Notes: a model not told the origin generated them from the letters alone. 64,000 nucleotides of DNA from Pisolithus tinctorius (GCA_024663395.1 JANFAH010000022.1:496001-560000), one strand, 5' to 3'. Shown: positions 50,161 to 61,261, counted from the first letter of the stretch. A program made the numbers and translations.

Positions 50161-51972
50161 TGTGAGTCAAAGTGAGGTTCAGTGGTGGAAACCAACCAAA
50201 ACCAACACAAAAGACAATGAAAGCGAGTGGTGGTGTGCCTATGCAGTACCTAGATGGTGGAACCTGTTCTTTGGGAGGGTTTTTTGCAAACTACAATACT
50301 CAAAGACGAGTGCTGAGGGTTGGGGGTGCTCCTGATGAAGAAGGAGCAGGAATGCGAGAGGAAGCGATGGGGTAGACTGCTGTCAGCCTACAGAAGGGTG
50401 GATGACGACTTAATTCGATATCCTGAGCTTCACTGAGCTCAGGGAGGACTTGGGGTGAAGTAGATCAATGATAGATGAGAATAAGCAAAGTAGATGATAG
50501 TTAGACCCTTAATAAAGTCTCAACTATCAAAGCTGCTGAATGATTTACTGAGAGATGATAAATTGCGAGCAAGAGGGGCTCTCTGATGTCTTCTTTTTTT
50601 TTTGCTACCTAAGTACAGTGATTTATATACAGTACAGGGGCGTTGCCTATAGAAAACAAGGTGCAAACACTTGGTAAGTGATTGGTAACTGATGAGTAAG
50701 GAATGTAAGCGGTGGGTAATCGTCTTAGGAAGCATTGGTGAGCATTGGTAAGGATAAGTAAGCCAAAAAGCGAAGAATCAGTAAGCAAGGGCAAAAGATT
50801 GGTAAGTATTGGCAATAGGTGAGTCAAAGACAGTCAGAATGTCAAAGTATGAGTCAAGTAATGTCAGAAACTGGGAAAGCGCACTGGAATCGCATTAGGG
50901 GGAGGCTGTGCATGTCACATCTCGAAGAGATCGTTTCTGGGCCAAAGTGGGATGACAGAGAGGCAGCGCTGACCTGATGCCGATATAGTACATCCAAAAG
51001 CGGACAGGGTGAGTCAGATGTCAACAGGGGTCAAGCTTTGGGGGTCTGTGGGGTGACAGGAGCATAGGGGATCACAACTTTCCCCCCCTTACTGTCCTCT
51101 CAGTGAAGCAAATAAAAACTTCATGAATGAGGCTCTGTTGGAAGAGAGGATGAAGGGGGAGCATCTTCTGCTGTATCTTGCAATAAGGAGGCAAGATGTG
51201 CATCATACTCGTCATGGATGCGATCAGGGAGAGTGGAGAACAGTAGATTATACTGTAGCTGTCGCAATTTTGGAAGAATGATGGATGAGACTGGTATGAA
51301 GATGTTGCAGGGAGCAGGGAGGAAGGATCCATATGCTTCTTGGACTGGAGAGACTGAAACAACCACATAAGACCTTTCCAAGCAAATGACAGACCTGAGG
51401 CGACCAAAGAATGTCCTCCTAGAGGTCATACTGACAAAAAGAACACGCTGTCCAAGCTGGATGGACTGAGAGGGGGCAGACGAGGGTGGGATGTACCAGG
51501 ATGCTTCAGGATGGAAGCTAGTAGGAACTCCTGGTAGATATACGTAGCCATGGTCCCTAGCAAAGGGGACAAGCGAAATGATTGATGTGGAGGTGGCCAT
51601 ATCAGAAGAATTAGCAAAATGAGTGTCTTTTGGAGGGAGTGCTGTAGAAACGTGTGGAGTGCGCAAATCCTTTCCAATTTTGGAAGGTAGGATCGCGTGG
51701 CTGAGCACTACAAGCGAGTGTGGGAATGGTTTCGGTGTCTGCAGAATTGGCAGAGATACGTCGAAAACCGGAATGCCATACATGGGCGCTTAAGAACTTT
51801 ATTGGCGCTTAACTTGCTTCCTCCTTTTTCTTTGGCATTGACAACTCGTTCTTGTGTGAGGGATGACTGCTGACATTTCTGGCTGTCCTTCTTCGCATGA
51901 GGGCTATGGTCTTCATCTCCATTCATCAGCTACATCCATGTCCACCTCACCAAACACCTTTGGTGTGTGACA
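50161..51972 (-). mobile_element. LTR-A solo LTR, copy 3 (in Gypsy-2)
   Basis: The 1,812-bp insert runs from TGTGAGTC to GTGTGACA with a perfect 4-bp duplication GCAC on both sides (50157-50160 and 51973-51976). Removing it restores the Gypsy-2 frame. A TATA sequence lies at 50621-50630. It differs more from copies 1 and 2 than they do from each other, yet keeps the U3 ORF open. Confidence 0.85.
51121..51783 (-). CDS. ORF inside LTR-A U3, 220 aa, unknown function
   Basis: I do not recognise this protein. It begins MYGIPVFDVSLP and ends SSSLPTEPHS. Conserved blocks shared with the decayed ORFs of the other three LTR-A copies are STALP-PKDTHFA-like, GYVYLPGVPTSFHPEA, TSRRTFFGRLRSV, SYVVVSVSP and DRIHDEYDAHLASLLQD. 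It lies wholly upstream of the LTR TATA sequence, and so within U3. It has no transmembrane segment or known catalytic motif that I can see. Conservation at the protein level across diverged copies suggests it was once translated, but a conserved LTR sequence alone could mimic this. Confidence 0.45.
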   Translation of the reverse strand: MYGIPVFDVSLPILQTPKPFPHSLVVLSHAILPSKIGKDLRTPHVSTALPPKDTHFANSSDMATSTSIISLVPFARDHGYVYLPGVPTSFHPEASWYIPPSSAPSQSIQLGQRVLFVSMTSRRTFFGRLRSVICLERSYVVVSVSPVQEAYGSFLPAPCNIFIPVSSIILPKLRQLQYNLLFSTLPDRIHDEYDAHLASLLQDTAEDAPPSSSLPTEPHS

Positions 51973-54900
51973 GCACCAGGCTCCAGGTTCACCCAGGAAA
52001 GGGCTGACGAGCTCGATCTGGACCCTTCAAAGTTCCTCTGGCCCATGGAGTTAAATCTGGTGTGATGGCTGGTCAAGACACATGAGACCGCCTTCGCTTG
52101 GGATGCCTCAGAAAGAGAAACCTTCCGAGAAGATATGTTTCCATCGCTGAAGATACCCACGCTAGCCCACAAACCCTGGGTCGAGCAGAATATCCCCATA
52201 CCTCCAGCCATTTTTCGTGATGTCGTTGGCATAATCAAAGAAAAGATTTCTGCAGGTGTCTACAAACCTTCTAGTTCGTCCTATCGCTCGAAATGGTTCT
52301 GCATAGTCAAGAAGGACAGAAAATCTCTGCACCTTGTTCATGACTTACAACCTCTGAACGCCATATCTATACAGGATTCAGCCATTCCCCCTTTCGTCGA
52401 CTCGATTGCAGAAGCTTTTGCCTGCCACTCCATCTATGGAATTTTAGATCTCATGGTCAGATACAATCATCACACCATCCACAATGAATACCATGATCTA
52501 ACTACTTTCCAAACCCCTATTGGTGCCCTTCGACTCACCAAACTACCTATGGGCTACACAAATGCTGTCCAAATTTTCCATGGAGACATCTGTTGGATAT
52601 TAAAGGATGAAATTCTGGAAGTTACCATCCCATTCATTGACGATTGCCCGATCAAAGGCCCCAAATCTCGTTACCAAAATTCCGATGGTACCTACCAGAC
52701 GATCGCACAAAACTCCAGGATCAGATGCTTCATCTGGGAACATCTGCAGAACGTCAACCGCATCTTACATTGTCTGCGTCATGCAGGAGCTACTGTCTCA
52801 GCGAAGAAATGCATCATCACCATGCCATCTATCATAGTGGTTGGGCATAAGGTGTTGTTCAAGGGGAGAATTCCAGACGAGGCTAAAGTCCAGAAAATTA
52901 AAGATTGGCCCTACTGCACTAATGTCACCGAAGTGCACAGATTTTTAGGTCTTTGCTCGTATTGCAGGATCTTTATCAAGGATTTTGCTAAGCATGCACA
53001 ACCCCTCGTTGAGCTGACCAAGAAAGACGTCTCCTTCAAATTCCACGATGAACACAGAGAAGCCATGGATTATCTTCGCCAAGCTATTGTCTCATCCCCT
53101 GCGCTATGCACTATCGACTACATCTCTGATAGGAAGGTCATTCTGGCGGTCGACACCTCGAATATCGCTATAGGATACCTCCTCATGCAGGAGGGGGAAG
53201 ATGAAAAATGCTATCCTGCAAGGTTTGGCTCGATAACTCTCAACGACTGTGAATGCCATTATAGCCAAGCCAAACTGGAGCTCTTTGGTCTTTTCCATGC
53301 TTTACATGACATCAGACTTCACATTTTCGGTGTGTGGAATTTAGTTGTCAAGGTTGATGCACAATATATAAAGGGGATGATTAACAATCCTGACTTACAG
53401 CCCAACACTACCATCAACCGCTGGATTGCAGGAATTCTTTTATTTGACTTCAAGCTCATACATGTCCCTGCACACAAGCATGCAGTGCCGGATGGTCTTT
53501 CAAGGAGACCAAAAGCAGCAGAAGATGAGGATGGGGAAGAGGACTACGAGGACTGGATAGATGAGTGTGGAGCCTTCGCTGTAGAGCTCTTGAACCGTAG
53601 GGAGGCCCATTTTGAGTCCCAGCCTTACCCTTTGGAAATTCTGAGTACCTTGTCAGACTCACCTTCAGTCTTGTCACAGAGTCTAGGCATCTACTCCTCT
53701 GAACAAACCTCGTCAAGTGTCTATGAGACCGAAATTCCGCACTCAGAGAAAGTGATCCAGAGAGAGGAGAGGTTGAAAGTGGTAAAGGAATTTTTGGAGA
53801 TGAAGAAGACACCAGAAGGATTGGAGGAAGGGGAGTTGGAAAGCCTGGTGTGTCTTGCCACTTGGTATTTTGTCAAAGGAGGAGAGCTGTGGAGGAAAGA
53901 ACCTCAAGGACATCACCAACTCGTAGTCACTCTTCACAAGCGCCTCAGGATTCTTCATCAGGCTCATGATGAACTAGGGCACAAGGGTATCTTCTTGACC
54001 TGCATGCATTTGCTGACTCATTTCTGGTGGCCTATGCTAGAGCAGGACATCTGCTGGTACATCAAGTTGTGTCACAAATGCCAAATACGCCATCTGGATC
54101 GTGTTCATATTCCGCCAGTCATCACCATCCCTGAGCCCCTATTCTTCAAAGCATACATGGACATGTTCTTAATGCTGAAGTCAAATGGATTTTGCTATGT
54201 CACCCAAGCTTGCTGTTCACTCACTAGTTATCCAGAGTGGGCTATGCTTTGCATGGAGACCGGCAAGTCCATTGGAAAATTCATCTTCGAACAGATCTTG
54301 TGCCGCTGGGGTGCAGTTGTGGAAATTGTCACAGACAATGGTGGTCCCTATGTCCTTGCTCTTGATTGGCTTTCCAAAACCTTCGGAATTTGCCACATAC
54401 GAATCTCACCCTACAACTCACAAGCTAATGGAGTTGTTGAGCATCAGCATTTCGATGTGAGGGAGGCATTGGTAAAGAGTTGCGGAGGAGAAGCATCAAA
54501 GTGGTCAGAAGTGGCTCCTGCAGTGTTCTGGGCAGAGAGGGTTATGATTCACAAGGCAACTGGGTTTTCTCTGTTTTATATGGCTCATGGCATCGAACCT
54601 AGACTCCCTTTTGACATTGTTGAGGCGACATTCTTGGCCCCTTTTGAGGCGGAATTTTACTCGATGTCAGAACTCATCGCCCATTGCACCTGCCAACTCC
54701 AGAAACGTCCAGAAGACCTCACTTGAATCCATGGTCTTGTTCTGAGATCCTGCTTCACGTCAGTCAAAGACTTTGTCACTTGTTTTGTGCACACCATCCA
54801 AGACTTTGACTTTGAACCTGGGTCACTCATCCTTGTGCGGAATTCATGTATTGAGTGAGAACTAGATCGCAAGACCAAACCACGCTACCTAGGCCCCTTG

Positions 54901-55134
54901 ATCATCATTCAGTGTACCAAAGGAGGCTCATACATCCTGGCAGAATTAGATGGAGCCATGTCCAAATTCTGCTTTGCTGCCTTCTGTCTTTACCCCTATT
55001 TCCCACAGAACAACTCTCATATCGAAGTCACACAGTTGACTGAAATTTCTGCAGGAGACTTGGATCACTTGGAAGACAATTTGCTACCAGACCCTGCACT
55101 CACTGGCATCCCTTTGGATGAATCAGATGAGTAG
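51973..55134 (+). pseudogene. Gypsy-2 pol: RT, RNase H and integrase
   Basis: After TGA at 52063, an 863-aa frame from 52135 holds the RT (LTTFQTPIGALRLTKLPMGY and PFIDDCPIKGP, the FIDD version of YxDD) and RNase H starting at LAVDTSNIAIGYLL. The integrase has its zinc-binding region (H...H near residue 605, CHKCQ) and a catalytic triad Asp676, Asp734 (TDNGG) and Glu769 (VVEHQHF). TGA codons at 54724 and 54856 interrupt the C-terminal part, which resumes as KTKPRYLGPLIIIQ and ends at 55134. Hence it is close to full length but disabled by point mutations. Confidence 0.88.
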
Positions 55135-56991
55135 CACACCTTTCTCTCTATCTTTTTCTTTCTTTTCTTTTCTTTTCTCTCTTTCTCCGCTTTTCCTTTC
55201 GCTCATATAGTTACCCTCTTCGTCTCATATGAAACAAAACTGTCCTCAAAAAAAAAAAAAAATTCCACTCATCTCCAGTCTCTTGTCAATTCATTCTCTT
55301 TCCCTGCTCCCTTCTTAGCGATGATCCTGTTCAAAATGCTGAAAGATTCACAAAATAAAATAAAACAAATAAATTCTGCAATCTACTTACACTACTGTAC
55401 ATGTACCTACATATCTTTGAGCTGATCCTTCAACCTCTTCAGCTCCTCGCGTCACCCCTGAACTGCACCAATCTGTCGCTCTACTCATGTCGCCAACAGC
55501 CCCAGCATCTGGTGGATCTGGGTCAAGTCAAACTCCTTGTCGTCTGCCCTACCCTCCAACAGTCAGATGCACTCAGCAAGAGCCTCACACATAGTCGATT
55601 CGCTCAAGTTTGTGACCAGTGGACCTTCAGACTCGTCCTGTGCGCTGACGATGGGTGCGGGTGGATCGTCCAATAATCCCATCGGTCTGCCAAAAAGTCC
55701 ACTGTCACCAAGGTCTCCCAGATTGTCCATTGGTGGCAGAGTTAGCTCCGGACAAGGTTGTGGTGCAGGGGTTGCTGATGGAAGGAATAGAGGTGGTCGA
55801 GGTACAGGAGGTGGAGGCATGTCAGAAGACAAAGGGGGACTTGCTCGAGGTGTTGGATGCTCGGGAGGTGGTTCGGAGTTTTGCCTGGGAGGTGGTTTGT
55901 GAGCAGGGATTCGAAGCTTGATTTGACCCATTTGTGTGACGGCCCAGCAGCTGTCTCTCCACTTCCAGCATTCTTGCGCTGTGTTACGGTTCAGTGTCCT
56001 TGTTCTTCATGTCCCGATCAGCTTGTACTCACCTTCCTACCCACTCTGAGCGACCAGCTACACTTCTGCTTGGCCTGCCTGCATCGCTCGCATGACTCCC
56101 CAGGTAGCCCTTCGCACACTGCATTTACCTTTGTGCACTCCTTGCATTGAAGGTCAACTTCAGGTGCCAGAGTGCCAGTTTTTGATGGGTCAGGGTTAGG
56201 TGGATGGTCACCTTCGTCATTCTCCAGCTCATTGACTTCGTCTGTGGCCTGTGGAGTTTTTCTGAACATTAGCCATCGCGCTCGGAGTTTCCTAGAGGGT
56301 AGGACGTACCTTTTCCTTGCCCTTCCCCTTGCCTGTACTATCCATCTGTCGCCTCACTGGTCATCCAGCCCCCCCCAAAGACTCCCCTGCTTCAGTGTCA
56401 CTGGGCGCACAGCCTTGACCTTCACCTGTTGCCATTGCTGCCTGTCTACACGTGCACATAGAAGGTTCTCTTGTCAACCTCTCCACCTCGAGCTGCGCCC
56501 TCAACTCTACCCTCTCCTGATAGTCTTCGAAGATGTTGTCGATGTGGACTCGTCTTTGCTCCACTGGGCACTGGAGGTCAGTGATGGCAATGGCTCCTGG
56601 GACTAAAAGGTTCTGGCACATCGCAGATTCCTCGGTGTAGTCGCGCATACACTCGTTGCAAACCTTTGGTATGGTAATTCTGTTGTCATTGATGTATTTC
56701 CACCATGAGTGAATGCCAGTCTGTGGAACTCTGTCAACACGCGACACACTGCAGTGGAAGGTTTACTCACCCAAGTCTTGTCCCAGTCCTCCACCCACAC
56801 ATAGATTGTCTCCAACCTCTCCTCTGGCTGTGGCGCTGTAGGAAAAGTCCAAGTAGCTGTATAATATGAGCTAAATGGCTTAGATAACAACAATAAAAAT
56901 GAAGGGAACGAAATGTTCATCCCAAGGGATTCTGGACTGTCGAGACTAGAAGGTGAGACCCAGCACTTTGTAGTGGTAGTGCTTCGTGTCA

Positions 56992-57430
56992 TGTGCAGCA
57001 TGGTCTGCAGAATAGTACTGGCGATGCGAGCGGTGCGAGTGGTATACATAGTTCATGTGCGGCGGAATGCGAGATGTGCGGTGTAGACAAAGCGGAAAAG
57101 AAACTTGTGGCAACCTTTCGAGTGCCAAAAGGTATCATTCTGTACCTAAGTACAGGGCTTTATAGTCCAGACAAACCCGGAACCTAAGTAAGACAGGGTA
57201 CAGTAAAGGAAAGCCACACGACAGCATGTACACAGGAGACAGGCCAAAACAGAGGCCAATGGTATACTACAAGCACTAAAGGAATAGAGACCGTGATAAG
57301 AGAAAGAGTCCGAGGAAAAACAACAACCAGAGCACAGCGGCTGCAGGTATAGCATTGCGTGAGAGGGAGCGAGGGCATGGGAAGGTAGCGTGTGAATGAT
57401 GGTGAATGCGAGAGGGGAGCGGACGTAACA
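56992..57430 (-). mobile_element. Solo LTR, 439 bp, in the antisense gene
   Basis: On the minus strand it begins TGTTACGTCCGC and ends CTGCACA, flanked by the 4-bp repeat GTCA (56988-56991 and 57431-57434). A TATA-like CTATAAAG lies about 265 bp into it at 57158-57165. It interrupts a likely intron of the antisense gene. The short target duplication makes this call moderate. Confidence 0.55.
57158..57165 (-). promoter_or_regulatory. TATA-like box in the 57-kb LTR
   Basis: CTATAAAG on the minus strand is followed by CCCTGTACTTAGGTAC. The same TGTACTTAG context follows the TATA boxes of LTR-A, which hints that the two LTR families share a core-promoter layout. Confidence 0.45.
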
Positions 57431-58010
57431 GTCATCACAGAACGGTTAATGATAGGGGCTTACGCGTCCAGGGAATGTGGATTCCTCACAGCGCCATCTC
57501 GATCAAGTCCCAGATGTGCCCTAGAGCTGCTGCGAGCACCGTGGTTGCCTGGTCCCTCATGCTGAACACAGGATGTGCGTCATTGACTGAGTAGGCTTGC
57601 ATAGTAGTTGGTGAGGGTAGCGGGTATCTGAGAACAAGGTGGTGGAATATCAAGGGTGAATCTGACGATGAGATGTTTCTGGGCAAGTTTTTAATCCCAA
57701 AGGGCTGCTGCTGACACATTATCTGGGTGCGGAGTTTTTGCTCACACAAGCCTTCTTCGTTTACATCACCTTCCAAATCTCCGCCATCCTTCTGTTGTGA
57801 CTCGATGACCTCTGACCAAGGATGGTCAGCATTCGAAGACCCTGGGAGGTGTAGGGAGTAGTATACTCCCTGAGACCAAAATAGGGATGCCAACACCAAA
57901 ACTCCACTGTTACCATCCACATCTGTTGTCTTCGGAATTATTCCACCTGCCTCATGTGCTGCCTCGCCTGTTGAACCTTTGGAGCTCCCCTGTCCATCAA
58001 TAACATGCAC

Positions 58011-58846
58011 CAGTCATCGTTCCAAAATTCTGTGTCAACATCAACCTGACATACATCTATCCAGAATTCCACAGTCATGCTGCTTCAACCCTCGCCTCGC
58101 CATGTAGCCAGGAAACCACGCAGATCATCAGTAAAAACTCCAGTTACCCCTCTCGTTCCTTTCCTGCAAAACTTTCTCTGCAATGCGAGAACCCCTTTCT
58201 ACCTACAGCCTCTACCCTTCGCATTCCACTCTACAGTACAGTGTACACTCATCCTGTCGGAAGATACCTGTCTTTCATGTTGTCTTTCTCAGTTACTACC
58301 TTACAGTTTGTTTTCACACATTGCTGTATGGCTTTGACGTACGACACATCGCCCCCTTTATTTTTCAGAGTTTTGCTTCACCCGCCCCACATTTCTCTGA
58401 TCAGTACCTTACTATCCATGTACTATATATTTCCACCTCAGTGATGAAATGGGAATCATCTCTTTTGGGACCCACATTCTGCGTCTTGTGCGAGTCTAAA
58501 GAGTTCAAAGAGTCTTCATGTCCTCTGTGTCTGCTGTGTATCTGTGTCTTTGCATCTACTGTGTCTACTGTGTTTTTGTGTCCTTGTTCCACTAGTACTC
58601 ATTTGCCTCTCCTGCACACTTAATTCATCTCGGAGTTACTTCCTTGGTGCAAGATTGTTGTCCAGAATTTCAAAAGCAAGTCTGTCCCTACCTTCGACTC
58701 TGCAGAATTAAATTCCATGACCCACATTCGACTCTTCGACCGACTCTACCATCGCATTCTACATCTCCTTCCTACTCAGCACCCCTTGGGTCGAGCCTAG
58801 GGATTTTCCCTACAGCTTTCCCTTATTCGCATGCTACCCAGAGGTA
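58011..58846. other. Terminal part of Gypsy-2 or its 3' LTR, unassigned
   Basis: The sequence is C/T-rich with several short plus-strand frames and no domain. It precedes the point (58847) where Gypsy-1 integrase resumes. It may include the remains of a 3' LTR of Gypsy-2, but there is no matching sequence at the other end of the element to prove it. Confidence 0.4.
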
Positions 58847-59839
58847 GTGTCACACACCGTCACCTCTGCCAAACTCACTAAGCTCTTCCTTACCCACGTC
58901 TTCTCCAAGCATGGAGTACCAGCTAATGTCACCTCTGACAGAGGTCCTGAGTTTGTCTCACACTTCTTCTGCTCTCTAGGAAAGGCCCTTGATATGCATC
59001 TTCACTTCACTTTGGGTTACCACCCAGAAGGCGATGGCCAGACTGAGTGAATGAACCAGACCCTTGAGCAGTACCTTCATGTCTATTTTAACTACCAACA
59101 AGACAACTGGGCTGAGCTGTTACCTCTAGCAGAGTTCACTTTCAACAATGCACCAAGTGCAACAACTGGGGTTTCTCCCTTCTTCACTAACAAGGGATAC
59201 CACCCAAACCTGTCTGTGGTCCCTGACCAAGACTTCACCTCTCCAAGGGCTCATGATTATGTCATTGAGCTCTCCACCCTTCATGACTTCCTCCACTCCG
59301 AAATGTCCACCACTCAACAGTGCTACCAGGGTCCAGCAGATTCTAAACACATGCCTCCGCCTGGGTTCAAGGTCAGAGAACAGGCCTATGTCAAAGCCAA
59401 GCACTTCCGCTCAACTCATCCTTTGGAAAAACTCTCCGAAAGGTACTTAGGTCCATTCACCATCTTGGCCAGGCCAGGTACACATTCTGTCACCCTTAAA
59501 CTCCCTGACTCTATGTGCTTGGTACATCTGGTCTTCCATGTCTCTCAACTGGAAGCCACAGTGGCTAATCCTTTCCCAAACCGACAACAACCTCTGCCTC
59601 TGCCAGTGGATGTCAATGGTGACCTTGAGTATGACATGTCAGAGATACTCGACTCTAAGGTGGACTGCCACTGCTGCCACTGTCAACTCCTGTATCTAGT
59701 CTGCTGGGCTGGTTATGAGAACACCGACGAGGAAACCTCTTGGTTGCTTGCAACTGAGCTAGATCACACTTCTGACATAGTTTCCGCTTTCCATGAATGC
59801 TATCCACACAAACCTGGCCTGTACCAACCTCCGCCATAA
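58847..59839 (+). pseudogene. Gypsy-1 pol, 3' part: integrase core and chromodomain
   Basis: The frame resumes at HTVTSAKLTKLFLTHVFSKH. It holds NVTSDRGPEFVSHFF (second catalytic Asp) and YHPEGDGQTE (catalytic Glu), then a TGA at 59048 before MNQTLEQYL, probably a former CGA. The integrase C-terminus has EKLSERYLGPFTI. The protein ends with a chromodomain-like module, YDMSEILDSKV then LLYLVCWAGYENTDEETSWL, which places Gypsy-1 among the chromoviruses. The upstream RNase H and zinc-binding part of integrase are absent from the window. Confidence 0.88.
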
Positions 59840-60030
59840 ACTCTGCCCACATAACATTCCTCCGTGGGCCAGCTCTGCCCCTTACTGAACTACCTTAAGT
59901 ACTTTAGAATTTTCTCCGCTTTTCCATTTCACTTCTCAGAATCACAAATAAAATCACAAGTCTAATTCATAGCAGTACAAGAATAAATGAACTAAAAACA
60001 AAAGACAAAAAAAAGAAAAAGAAAACTGCC

Positions 60031-61261
60031 CTACTCTTCCATCACTTGTTCTCTGCCACCCTCCTGTTCTTCTTCGCCTTCCTGCTCTCCTCCAACTTCT
60101 TCCTCTTCCTTGTTATCCCCCTCTGCACCTTCATCCACTTCATTGTCCCTGCCCTCTGCCACCTCTGACTGTGGCCTCTTCCATCCTCCTCCTGTGCGTG
60201 CAAACTTGGCCATCCTGGCCTTGCATGCGTCCTCCCTCCTCCTCATCTCTGCCCACTCTGCCCACTCGTTGGCTGTCTGCTCTGCTGCCTCTGCCATCTG
60301 CTCCGCTGCTCTTGCCATCCTCTCGAAGGCTGTCGCAGCCTTCTCGTGTGCCTCTCCATACCTCTCCGCAGCCTGCAGCTGCCACTCCTGCTCCCACTCC
60401 ACCCACCAGGAGGAGACCCCCACTCCTAAGGGTCCCTTGTGCAGTGTTGCTGGCTCCTCCTCATCCTCTCCGCCTGCCTCCTGCTCGTTGTCTGCCTCTT
60501 CTGTCTCTGTCGCTCTCTCCTTTCCCTTCCCTCACACCCTCTTCTTCTTCTCCCCTCAGGAGCTTCCCATCCCTGCTCTCTTCTGTGAGGGTCCTGCCAC
60601 CACCTCTTCCTGCATCCAACTGCATGTCTTCTTCTTGTTATGACAGGGCATGCAGGCCCTGGTCTTGCCTTGCCCTGGCTCGCACTGCCCCACCATCAGA
60701 CTCGCTATACAGCGAGTGCAGGGGGCCCTCCTGGTCATGGTGACCACCACAGAGGCCCCAGGGACCTTCTGGGCGGTGTTGACATCATAAACTGTGCCAG
60801 TTAACCTGAAGTAGAATAGGGTCAAAAAAAAAGGGGAATGTAGGTCAGCTCCACCTGACTTGCAGTAATCTGCTACTCACCTCTGTGTGGCCTCATCCTG
60901 CCTGGCCTGGGCCCTCTCCTGAGAGGCTCTCTGCCTCTTCCTCCGCTGCCCTCTTCTTTTGAGCCTCCTCTTCCTCCATCGCCCTTCTCCTCTGAGCCTC
61001 CTCTTCTGCTTTCTTCTTCCACTCCACTTCCAACTGCTCCTCCTCTGCCCTCCACCTCTTGACCTCCTTGTGCTTGGCCTTGCGCTCTCTCTCTCTCCAC
61101 TTGGTCTCCTCTCGTTGGCACGTCTTCTCCGCAGACTTCTCTCGCTCAGTGTCAGTGGAGTTGTCAGTCAGGATGACCAGCTCTTCATCTGCGACTTGGG
61201 AGTAGTTGCAGACATGGCTGGGGGTTGGTTGGGGGGTTTTGCTCTGGCATTGGGGAGACAT
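60031..61261 (-). CDS. Antisense gene of Gypsy-1: coiled coil, Zn-cluster, acidic tail
   Basis: Exon 1 from the ATG at 61261 encodes a Glu/Lys/Arg-rich coiled coil (KEVKRWRAEEEQLEVEWKKK). A consensus donor (AGGTGAGT near 60880) and acceptor (TACTTCAG near 60803) flank an intron. Exon 2 encodes CTRC-x8-C-x9-C-x2-C-x6-CSW, resembling the Zn2Cys6 cluster with slightly longer loops. A later exon has an Ala/Glu heptad-like helix (EKAATAFERMARAAEQMAEA) and an acidic C-terminus ending at 60031. The exon 1 frame meets TGA at 60893 before the donor, so a frameshift or another splice choice is needed. It lies between pol and the 3' LTR, opposite in direction. Function is unknown; DNA binding is an inference from the cluster. 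Confidence 0.6.

Larger units (their letters stand above)
55440..58010 (-). pseudogene. Antisense gene of Gypsy-2 with a Zn2Cys6-like cluster
   Basis: Reading leftward, the first exon (58010-57480) ends GHIWDLIEMAL, then TGA, then GIHIPWT. A further exon carries PQPEERLETIYVWVEDWDKTW, followed by VPQTGIHSWWKYINDN and PKVCNECMRDYTEESAMC. A Gln/Glu-rich helix (FEDYQERVELRAQLEVERL) leads to an exon at 56018-56269 with CKEC-x6-C-x7-C-x2-C-x6-CSW, the GAL4-type cysteine spacing. A Pro-rich tail runs 55931-55440. The order and splice sites are inferred. The TGA suggests a former CGA. A 439-bp LTR sits in an intron. A host gene captured by the element or an ancestral element gene are both possible. 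Confidence 0.6.
47071..58846 (+). mobile_element. Gypsy-2: second Ty3/Gypsy element, degenerate, nested in Gypsy-1
   Basis: Gag, protease, RT, RNase H and integrase of a different Gypsy lineage from Gypsy-1 run 47071-55134, interrupted by an LTR-A solo LTR at 50161-51972. A pyrimidine tract (55138-55205), an A15 run (55247-55261) and an antisense gene follow. Clear flanking LTRs and a target duplication were not found, so both ends are inferred from where Gypsy-1 sequence stops and resumes. Confidence 0.75.

Noticed and set aside
55563..55921. Plus-strand frames rich in Gly and Val opposite the antisense gene
   Set aside because: They are complements of the Pro-rich tail of the minus-strand gene and have no motif of their own.
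60110..60743. Ser/Pro/Leu-rich plus-strand frames of 177 and 190 aa
   Set aside because: They mirror the Glu/Ala-rich helical exons of the antisense Gypsy-1 gene, where the minus strand has the coherent splice structure and the Cys cluster.
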